Origin: an uncultured Pseudodesulfovibrio sp.
GTDB taxonomy: Bacteria > Desulfobacterota > Desulfovibrionia > Desulfovibrionales > Desulfovibrionaceae
DNA: 12,144 nucleotides
Assembly: GCA_947259235.1 (NCBI GenBank)
Contig: CAMYLL010000051.1
Coordinates: 1 to 12,144 of the forward strand
Direction: 5' to 3'
Shown one piece after another: positions 1-5,317 of the stretch; position 1 is the stretch's first letter, and each line of letters opens with the position of its first letter. The position numbers were made by a program, and so were the translations under genes. The notes under the pieces were generated by a model that saw nothing but the letters and a program-made list of their open reading frames with translations, was not told the origin of the DNA and did no database searches.

Positions 1-134
1 TCGAAGGAGTGGGCGTCGTGCTTGATCGTGCCCACGGAGAGGCCAAGCTGTGCGAACCGGGGCAGAAGCCCCTCGATGAACGTGGTTTTTCCTGACTTCT
101 TCTTGCCGACAATGCAGATGATGGGGACTTTCAT
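1..134 (-). CDS. mobB: MobB, molybdopterin-guanine dinucleotide biosynthesis adaptor (N-terminal part)
   Basis: The gene reads leftward from an ATG at 134 and is cut by the window edge after 44 codons. The visible N-terminus begins MKVPIICIVGKKKSGKTTFI. The stretch GKKKSGKT (residues 10-17) is a Walker A nucleotide-binding loop on the first beta strand, and TIKHDAHSF follows after about 20 residues. This arrangement (VG-KxSGKTT, then VGxIKHDAH) is typical of MobB, a cytoplasmic GTP-binding protein that assists MobA in attaching GMP to molybdopterin. A GAGG lies just upstream of the start. The gene is divergent from fdhD, and its presence fits a locus devoted to a bis-MGD enzyme. It could be a fusion of MobB with MobA or another domain, since the rest is not visible. 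Confidence 0.88.
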   Translation of the reverse strand, partial: MKVPIICIVGKKKSGKTTFIEGLLPRFAQLGLSVGTIKHDAHSF

Positions 135-169
135 GGGGGGACCTCGTCAGTGTGAGAGCTGGGGGAAAT

Positions 170-208
170 GGCGCATCATTGCGCCGGTGCATCATGGCGA
201 AGTATACC
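170..208 (+). promoter_or_regulatory. Candidate fdhD promoter with overlapping palindrome
   Basis: The gap between divergent mobB and fdhD holds a perfect palindrome, GGCGCA-TCAT-TGCGCC (170-185). A weak sigma-70-like pair, TTGCGC (179-184) and TATACC (203-208), has an 18-base spacer and would read towards fdhD. The palindrome overlaps the possible -35 box, so it could be an operator. This rests on pattern alone; the -35 box matches consensus poorly. Confidence 0.25.
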
Positions 209-269
209 CGATGCAGAGCGAAAAAGCCACGCCTGCCGGGAAACGCACCGCCGGGCCAGGGAGCGATCC

Positions 270-1049
270 ATGCATTCAAACAACTACGACGTCCACGAAT
301 ACAGGCAGGGCTTCACCCGCAGGACCATCGAGGCCATCCGGGAGATTCCGCTGACCATCGTGCTCAACGGACGCGAGGTGGTCACCCTGCTGTGCACCGC
401 CAAGTACCCGGAATATCTCGCTGTCGGCTTCCTCAAGTCCGACGCCTTCATCACCAGCCCGGACCAGATCACGGACCTGACCGTGCGCCAGCACGCCGAC
501 CGGCTGGTGGCCGAGGTGGAGACCTGCCACGACCCGTGGAAGGACCGCGTCATGGAACGGTCCATCACCTCGGGCTGCGGCAAGGGGACCAACTTCGGCC
601 GCAACGTCCAGACCGTGTCCAAGCGGCGGCTGGCCGGTGACATCCGGGTCACCCCGGAGCAGATCCTGACCCTGACCAGGGAGCTGCACGCCCGCTCCAC
701 CCTTTACAACCAGACCCGCGGGTGCCACAATTCCTCGCTGTGCACGCCGGACGAGATGCTCCTGTTCCGCGAGGACATCGGACGCCACAACGCCATAGAC
801 ATGCTCTGCGGCCAATGCTTCCTGGACAGCGTGCCGGTGGACGACAAGATGATCGTCTCCACGGGCCGCGTGGCCTCGGAGATACTGCTCAAGGTGGTGC
901 GCATCGGCGTGCCGATCCTGGTCTCCACCGCAGTGGCCACCAACTTCTCCGTGGAACTGGCGCGCAAGACGGGCATCACCCTTGTGGGCAACGTCAAGGA
1001 CGACAGCTTCTGGGTCTACAACGACAACGGGCGGATCATAGGATTCTGA
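270..1049 (+). CDS. fdhD: FdhD, sulfurtransferase for formate dehydrogenase cofactor
   Basis: This 259-residue protein matches the FdhD family, which passes sulfur from a cysteine desulfurase (IscS in E. coli) to the bis-MGD cofactor and so activates formate dehydrogenase in the cytoplasm. Landmarks in order are REIPLTIVLNG (24-34), YLAVGFL (49-55), the sulfur-transfer loop SGCGKG (101-106), GCHNSSLC (151-158), FREDIGRHNAIDML (166-179) and STGRVASEIL (197-206). The start at 270 is preferred over in-frame upstream codons from 168 because AGGGAG lies 6 bases ahead and family similarity begins only after it. The loop has one cysteine (C103) where E. coli has a CxxC pair; the second position is glycine. 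The stop codon is one base from the moeA start, implying co-transcription and translational coupling. Confidence 0.95.
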   Translation: MHSNNYDVHEYRQGFTRRTIEAIREIPLTIVLNGREVVTLLCTAKYPEYLAVGFLKSDAFITSPDQITDLTVRQHADRLVAEVETCHDPWKDRVMERSITSGCGKGTNFGRNVQTVSKRRLAGDIRVTPEQILTLTRELHARSTLYNQTRGCHNSSLCTPDEMLLFREDIGRHNAIDMLCGQCFLDSVPVDDKMIVSTGRVASEILLKVVRIGVPILVSTAVATNFSVELARKTGITLVGNVKDDSFWVYNDNGRIIGF

Positions 1050-1050
1050 C

Positions 1051-2271
1051 ATGAGCGACGGCCCCATATCACGCGGCAGGGCGATCAGACGCCTGCTCGA
1101 CGCGGCCCGCCCGCCGGAGCAGGCAGACCTGCCGCCCATGGACTGCGTGGGGCTGACGGCGGCGGCCGATGTGGCCGCTGGGTGCGACGTGCCCGAGCGC
1201 GCCTGCTCCGTGCGTGACGGCTATGCTGTGCGCACAGGTGATCTCGCCGGGAGCGCTCCGGCTCGCCCGGCACGCCTGCGCGTGACCCAGACCGTGTGCG
1301 CCGAGTCCGGCTCCGCCCTGCCTGTCGGCCCGGGCGAGGCGGCCCGCGTGCTCACCGGCGGCCTGCTGCCTCCGGGGGCCGACGCCGTGCTGGCCGAGGA
1401 GGACGTGGAACAGGAAGGGGACTCCATCCACGTGGACGGCCCGGTCCGGCCCGGCTGGTACGTTCGCGCCGCAGGCGGCGAGATAGGCCGGGGCGACGTC
1501 ATCGTCCGCACCGGCTGCGAGATTTCCCCCCAGGCCGCCGCGGTCATGATCCGCACCCGGGTGGCGACGGTACAGGTCCACCCCATGCCGCGTGCCAGGG
1601 TCCTCTCCCTGGGCAGCGAGCTGTCGGACCCGGCAGACCCGGCCCACGCGGACCCGGCGGCCCGCTTTCCGGCTGACAATCTGGTGCTGGCCTCCGGCCT
1701 GCTGGCCCGCTGCGGCCTGCGCGAGGTCGAGACCGGCGTGCTGCCCGACAGCGAGGCCCGGCTGGTGGAAACCCTCTCGCGCCAGGACCTGCCGGAGATC
1801 GTCGTGACCACGGGCGGCACGGGCCGCAGCGAGCGCGACTTTGCCCGCACCGGCGCGCTCCAGGCCGGATTCACCACCCTCTTCAACAGCCTGGACATCC
1901 GCCCCGGGCGCAACATGTTCGCCGCCCGCCGGGGCAGCACCCTGCTCTTCGGCCTGCCCGGCCCGCCCGCCGCGGTCTTCGCCTGTTTTCACGCCGTTGT
2001 CCTGCCCGCCGTGCGCCGCCTGCGCGGCCTGGCCGACCCCGCGGCCCCCCTCACCGCCCGTTTCGAGACCGGGCTTTCGGCCAGACCCGGTGGCGACTGG
2101 CTCGTGCTCTGCTCCCTCAGACGCCGGGGCGCGGAGCTCCTGGCCACCCCCCTGACGGGGAAGGACACGCCGCCCATGCTCGCCATGGGGCTGGCCCACG
2201 GCGTGGCCGTGCTGGCCGGGGGAGACGCCGTGCTCCCTGGTGATGAGGTTGAGATTCTCACCGTTCCCTGA
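1051..2271 (+). CDS. moeA: MoeA-type molybdopterin molybdenumtransferase
   Basis: This 406-residue protein has the MoeA layout. MoeA inserts molybdate (or tungstate) into adenylylated molybdopterin in the cytoplasm. Visible motifs are VRDGYAV (54-60, with the conserved aspartate D56), RVLTGGLLPPGADAVL (99-114), the MoCF-binding core VLSLGSEL (184-191) and VVTTGGTG (251-258), and RPGRNMF followed by FGLPGPPAAVF (300-310). Length is normal for the family. Several family positions differ from E. coli: TTGGTGRSERDF in place of TTGGVSVGDYD, and GLPGPPAA in place of GLPGNPVS. It is probably a specialised paralogue that serves this FDH locus; whether it prefers W over Mo cannot be read from the sequence. 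Translation should be coupled to fdhD, which ends one base upstream. Confidence 0.9.
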   Translation: MSDGPISRGRAIRRLLDAARPPEQADLPPMDCVGLTAAADVAAGCDVPERACSVRDGYAVRTGDLAGSAPARPARLRVTQTVCAESGSALPVGPGEAARVLTGGLLPPGADAVLAEEDVEQEGDSIHVDGPVRPGWYVRAAGGEIGRGDVIVRTGCEISPQAAAVMIRTRVATVQVHPMPRARVLSLGSELSDPADPAHADPAARFPADNLVLASGLLARCGLREVETGVLPDSEARLVETLSRQDLPEIVVTTGGTGRSERDFARTGALQAGFTTLFNSLDIRPGRNMFAARRGSTLLFGLPGPPAAVFACFHAVVLPAVRRLRGLADPAAPLTARFETGLSARPGGDWLVLCSLRRRGAELLATPLTGKDTPPMLAMGLAHGVAVLAGGDAVLPGDEVEILTVP

Positions 2272-2345
2272 CGTCCCTGAAAATCCCGCCGCCTTCAAGG
2301 ACAAGGGGTGCGCCCCGGTTTTCATTATTCTTGCCTTGACCCCTG

Positions 2346-2777
2346 TTGCCAGCTACGGACAAGAGACAACCAATCAGCCCCCCCCTCGTCGCAACGACCC
2401 GGGCATACAGGAATACGACAACGCATGGCCGAAACGAACGCCGCGAAGACGACCTGACCCGTGTCCCCAACAGACGCTTCTTCATCGAGCACACCACCCG
2501 GGAGCTGACCCGGGGGGAGCGCTTTCACGAGCCCCAGGCGCTGCTGATGATCGACATAGACCACTTCAAACGGATTAACGACACCCACGGCCACGACGCG
2601 GGCGACGAGGTGCTCAGGGCCATGGCCGGGGTGCAGGACATGACCCGGCTGATCGAGCGGTTCAAGGCAAAAGAAGCGTCAGTGGGCGAACTCTTCGACT
2701 TCCTGGCCATCAAGGTGGTTGCCGAGCACCTGCTGAACGAAGACCGGCAGTTTTTCCCCTATCTGACGCCCCGCTGA
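2346..2777 (+). pseudogene. Broken diguanylate cyclase (GGDEF) joined to a hemerythrin-like tail
   Basis: The open frame of 143 codons has no good ribosome site. Residues 35-94 are a clear first half of a GGDEF domain: DDLTRVPNRRFF, then LLMIDIDHFKRIND (67-80), then HGHDAGDEVLRAMA. The sequence stops before the GG[D/E]EF catalytic loop. From about residue 96 it changes to a segment ending VAEHLLNEDRQFFPYL (125-140). H128 and D133 there fit the last HxxxxD iron-ligand motif of hemerythrin-like domains. I read this as an in-frame deletion or recombination joint near 2628-2640. The region before residue 35 has no recognisable homology, and an ATG at 2425 opens another frame that hits a stop at the domain start, so the N-terminus probably also suffered a frameshift. 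Synthesis of cyclic di-GMP is not expected. A functional small fusion protein cannot be excluded. Confidence 0.6.
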
Positions 2778-2857
2778 CCCCCGCCCGCCTCCGATCGCAC
2801 ATTTATAACGCCACCGGCATTTTACGGAACCCGCTGAATTGTTGGCCGAACACTCGC

Positions 2858-2883
2858 CAATTATGCCTGCTTTGGCATAATTG
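2858..2883. promoter_or_regulatory. Perfect 10-bp palindrome upstream of fdhE, candidate operator
   Basis: CAATTATGCC and GGCATAATTG form a perfect inverted repeat separated by six bases (TGCTTT). The two-fold symmetry and 16-base centre-to-centre spacing suit a dimeric DNA-binding protein. A near copy lies at 4897-4920 ahead of the fdhA operon. If the promoter at 2900-2929 is real, the palindrome is centred about 65 bases before transcription start, a place usual for an activator. The regulator is not identified; Mo/W-responsive or FNR/CRP-type factors are possible, but I cannot match the motif to one. Confidence 0.5.
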
Positions 2884-2899
2884 CACCCCGCTTTTTGTC

Positions 2900-2929
2900 T
2901 TGAAAACCAAAAGCCTATATGCATATGGT
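2900..2929 (+). promoter_or_regulatory. Candidate sigma-70 promoter of fdhE
   Basis: TTGAAA (2900-2905) and TATGGT (2924-2929) are separated by 18 bases. The region is AT-rich against a GC-rich background, which supports a promoter. It would leave a leader of about 85 bases before the fdhE start. The -10 box matches consensus at four of six bases. Confidence 0.35.
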
Positions 2930-2947
2930 GTCAAAACTTGAGTAAGT

Positions 2948-2996
2948 GCCAAATCATTGGCGAGTCCCTGTGCCGGCCCTAGTGTTTCCCCGGCAC
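2948..2996 (+). promoter_or_regulatory. Two small hairpins in the fdhE leader
   Basis: GCCAA-ATCA-TTGGC (2948-2961) is a perfect 5-bp hairpin. GTGCCGG (2970-2976) pairs with CCGGCAC (2990-2996) across a 13-base loop. Both would lie in the 5' untranslated RNA. Neither has a following T-run, so they are not terminators. The first also contains TGCCAAA, the reverse complement of TTTGGCA in the upstream palindrome, so it might be a second operator site instead of an RNA structure. Confidence 0.3.
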
Positions 2997-3020
2997 GTAA
3001 AATCCAACAAGGACACATCA

Positions 3021-3908
3021 ATGCAATTCGACAAAGACAAAGCCGGACGCACCCTGAACAAGAAGATCACCCAGCTCAAGGGCAAGTCATACATTTCCGT
3101 CGAACTCATCGAACTGCTGGACCAGGTGGCACGGCTCCAGCTCGAGGCGCGCGGCACGGCCTCGGTCACGCTGCCGCCCGAGGAAACGCTGGCCCCGGCA
3201 GAGGACGTCCTGCGCGGCGCGCCGCTGGTGACCCGCGAGCACTTTCCCCACGACCAGGCCCAGGCCGGGGAGCTGCTCCACACGCTCATCGCCCTGCTCA
3301 TCAAGGCGGGAGGACCCCTGGGGCAGGCGGCCAAGGCTGTTGATGCGGCCATTGCAAGCGACGAGCTGACCCCGGCGGATCTCTTCAGCCGGTTCCTTTC
3401 GGACGACGCCGCCTTTTTCGCCTCCTGGGCCGAGCGCACGCCCGACGCGCCCAAGGCGGTCGCCTTTCTCGCTTTCGCCGCGCTGAGTCCGGGCATCGAG
3501 GCCGCGGCCGAGGCGCTGGCCCCCATGCTCCCCTCCATGAAGGCCCCCGAGGTGGGGACCTGCCCCATCTGCGGCAGCCTGCCCCTGATCTCGTCCCTCA
3601 AGCAGAAGGAAGGCTTCCGCCACGCCACCTGCTCCTTCTGCCGCCACGACTACCGCATCCGGCGCATCGCCTGCCCTGTCTGCGGCGAGGACGACCAGAA
3701 GAAGCTGACCTTCTTCACCGTGGACGAGAAGCCGGGATTCCGGGTGGATGTCTGCGAAACCTGCAAGACCTACATCAAGACCATAGACTTCCGCAATCTG
3801 GACAGGATATCCCTGCCGGTCTTCGACGACCTGGACTCCCTGGCCCTGGACTATGTGGCCGCGAGTCAGGGATATCGACGGGCAACCCTGTCCGCCTGGG
3901 GATTCTAG
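3021..3908 (+). CDS. fdhE: FdhE, formate dehydrogenase accessory protein
   Basis: This 295-residue protein matches FdhE, a cytoplasmic factor needed to assemble active exported formate dehydrogenase; in E. coli it binds the catalytic subunit and is a rubredoxin-like iron protein. The N-terminal half is helical and rich in alanine and leucine. The C-terminal half carries four CxxC pairs: CPICG (181-185), CSFC (204-207), CPVCG (218-222) and CETC (245-248), forming two metal-binding knuckles. The start at 3021 has AAGGA seven bases upstream; the frame stays open to 2946 but that extension overlaps the leader hairpins and is unlike the family. The next gene starts 12 bases after the stop with its own strong ribosome site, suggesting one transcript. 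Confidence 0.93.
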   Translation: MQFDKDKAGRTLNKKITQLKGKSYISVELIELLDQVARLQLEARGTASVTLPPEETLAPAEDVLRGAPLVTREHFPHDQAQAGELLHTLIALLIKAGGPLGQAAKAVDAAIASDELTPADLFSRFLSDDAAFFASWAERTPDAPKAVAFLAFAALSPGIEAAAEALAPMLPSMKAPEVGTCPICGSLPLISSLKQKEGFRHATCSFCRHDYRIRRIACPVCGEDDQKKLTFFTVDEKPGFRVDVCETCKTYIKTIDFRNLDRISLPVFDDLDSLALDYVAASQGYRRATLSAWGF

Positions 3909-3920
3909 CCGGAGGCCGCC

Positions 3921-4835
3921 ATGGCTGAGACGACCACGGCCCCGCACGGGGCAGCCCTCACCGGCATGGCCGACGCGCCGCAGGATTTCGCCGGGATTCT
4001 TGACGACGAGCAGACGGCGCGCGCCTACCTGCTGGAGCGCGCCTGGCCCACCGGCTCGCCGTTCTGCCCCCGGTGCGGTCATCGCAAGGTCTACGACCTG
4101 TCCGGCGAGCGGCTGCGCTGCGCCGACTGCAAGTACACCTTCCACCCCTTCTCGGGCCGCTGGATAAACAACGGCGCACTGTCGTCGGTGGAGTGGCTCA
4201 AGCTGGTCTCCCTGTTCGTGGCCGAGTGCAGCGTCCACCAGATGAAGGAGCACCTGGGTCTGTCGTACAACACCGTCTACAAGGCCCTGACGGCCATCCG
4301 ATTCGCCATCGTCTCCCATGCCATCGACGCCCGCCAGATCCTGGGCGGGGCCACGGGCCTGGACTCCTACATCAAGGGCAACCGGCTCACGGGCGGCCCC
4401 CGGGAGATGCGCATGGACACCATCCCCGTCTACGGCATCCTGCACCGCGACGGGCTGGTCTTCATCGACCTCGTGCCAGGGTTCCAGGCCGAGACGCTCT
4501 TTCACTTTCACATGAACTTCCACCTCAAGCTGATCCGCACGGGCAACCTCGTCTATACCGACCGCTACAAGGAATACGACGCCCTGCTCTTTTGCGGCAA
4601 CGACTCACTGCCCTACGAAGTCATCCGGCGTTACGACGAGAAGCCGTATATCGACGCCGTGGACGACGACTTCTGGGCCTACGCCCAGGAACGCATCAAG
4701 CGCTTTCGCGGCATCTCATGCCAGCGGTTCCCGCTCTATCTCAAGGAGCTGGAGTTCCGCTTCAACAACAGGGAGCGCCCCATAGCGGAGATGCTGGCCT
4801 CGTACCTGTGCGCCCTGGTTCCCTCCCTCGACTAG
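3921..4835 (+). CDS. IS1595-like transposase with altered catalytic triad, possibly domesticated
   Basis: This 304-residue protein has the IS1595/ISXO2 transposase plan. A zinc ribbon comes first (CPRCG at 49-53 and CADC at 67-70), followed by FHPFSGRW (74-81). A helix-turn-helix follows (about 105-127, MKEHLGLSYNTVYKAL), then an RNase H-like DDE domain. Candidate catalytic acids are D148 (GLDSYIKG), D214 (YTDRYKEYDAL) and D249 in DDDFWAYAQERIKRFRG, where family members usually have glutamate (IExFW). The family ending YLKELEFRFNNR (273-284) is intact. No frameshift or stop interrupts it. GGAGG lies five bases before the start and only 12 bases separate it from fdhE. I found no convincing terminal inverted repeats or target duplication around it. 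It may be a young insertion whose ends I missed, or a captured DNA-binding protein. Confidence 0.82.
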   Translation: MAETTTAPHGAALTGMADAPQDFAGILDDEQTARAYLLERAWPTGSPFCPRCGHRKVYDLSGERLRCADCKYTFHPFSGRWINNGALSSVEWLKLVSLFVAECSVHQMKEHLGLSYNTVYKALTAIRFAIVSHAIDARQILGGATGLDSYIKGNRLTGGPREMRMDTIPVYGILHRDGLVFIDLVPGFQAETLFHFHMNFHLKLIRTGNLVYTDRYKEYDALLFCGNDSLPYEVIRRYDEKPYIDAVDDDFWAYAQERIKRFRGISCQRFPLYLKELEFRFNNRERPIAEMLASYLCALVPSLD

Positions 4836-4896
4836 CCCGCTCCGAACCCCGCTGGTTTTCGCTTCGAAACAGGTGCTAAACCGCTGTAAAGAAAAC

Positions 4897-4920
4897 AAAT
4901 TATGCCTATTTTGGCACAAT
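4897..4920. promoter_or_regulatory. Second copy of the fdhE-type palindrome, upstream of the fdhA operon
   Basis: AAATTATGCC-TATTTT-GGCACAAT repeats the fdhE element (2858-2883). It keeps the ATTATGCC half, the six-base spacer and most of the right half (one mismatch, C for T, in the first eight bases). Part of it, TTGGCAC with GC 12 bases on (4925-4926), also resembles a sigma-54 -24/-12 element, but the -12 box AAGCG is poor. A shared operator explains both copies better. It lies about 140 bases before the small ORF and 400 before fdhA. Confidence 0.45.
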
Positions 4921-4949
4921 GAAAGCGTCATGAAATCGGGGGCTTGAAA

Positions 4950-5010
4950 AAAAACGGCCTGAAAACCCCTGTGCGAGAGTGAGATGAAGACAAATATCAT
5001 TGCCGTTTTT
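4950..5010 (+). promoter_or_regulatory. Long-range inverted repeat in the leader of the fdhA operon
   Basis: AAAAACGGC (4950-4958) is the reverse complement of GCCGTTTTT (5002-5010), with 43 bases between. If transcribed it would form a 9-bp stem closing a large loop, the right arm ending in a T-run. It might be an attenuator or part of a leader structure, or chance in AT-rich DNA. No confident promoter is visible from 4921 to 5060. Confidence 0.2.
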
Positions 5011-5060
5011 CCCCTGCGGCCGCATAAAGATAGTACGGAAAAATAGTGAGAGGTACGCAC

Positions 5061-5291
5061 ATGCGCAATTCCATCAACCAGACAGCGGCTGCCGAAACGG
5101 CGACGTCCCACCCCTTCGACGGGCTGGGCTTCGCCATGGATGGCGTACGGAAAGCCGCCCAGGCCATGGCCCCCAGACGGCATGACCGGGCGCGCAACGC
5201 AGGCCCCGACCTGCCCTTTCCGACCCATGTGGCGCAGCCAAGCGGCTACTCGCTCCTCGTGACCCTCGGTCGCGAAATTCGCGGGCGTTGA
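5061..5291 (+). CDS. Small ORF of unknown function upstream of fdhA
   Basis: This possible 76-residue protein begins MRNSINQTAAAETATSHPFD at an ATG with GAGAGG eight bases upstream; a GTG at 5046 in frame is an alternative. It ends 26 bases before fdhA. The composition is rich in Ala, Arg and Gly, with no cysteine pairs, transmembrane segment or signal peptide. I do not recognise a family. Its position directly before the catalytic subunit recalls the small FDH-associated proteins found in other bacteria, but it lacks the twin-arginine motif of the TIGR02811-type 'TAT target' proteins. It may be a real small protein, a leader peptide coupling translation to fdhA, or a chance frame. Confidence 0.35.
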   Translation: MRNSINQTAAAETATSHPFDGLGFAMDGVRKAAQAMAPRRHDRARNAGPDLPFPTHVAQPSGYSLLVTLGREIRGR

Positions 5292-5317
5292 CCCGCACAC
5301 CAAACTCAGGAGGTCAA

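Noticed and set aside
168..269. N-terminal extension of FdhD from an earlier start
   Set aside because: The extension lacks family similarity and covers the promoter-like region; the ATG at 270 has a good ribosome site.
2336..2364. Promoter beginning TTGACC before the GGDEF remnant
   Set aside because: No acceptable -10 box lies 16-18 bases downstream.
3087..4523. Long minus-strand open frame opposite fdhE and the transposase gene
   Set aside because: It is the complement of two well-supported genes in GC-rich DNA, and the translation is low-complexity Gly/Ala/Arg/Val with no recognisable motif.
4912..4927. Sigma-54-like promoter TTGGCAC-N-GC before the fdhA operon
   Set aside because: The spacing of GG and GC fits, but the -12 box is poor and the TTGGCA part is explained by the palindrome shared with fdhE, where sigma-54 spacing fails.
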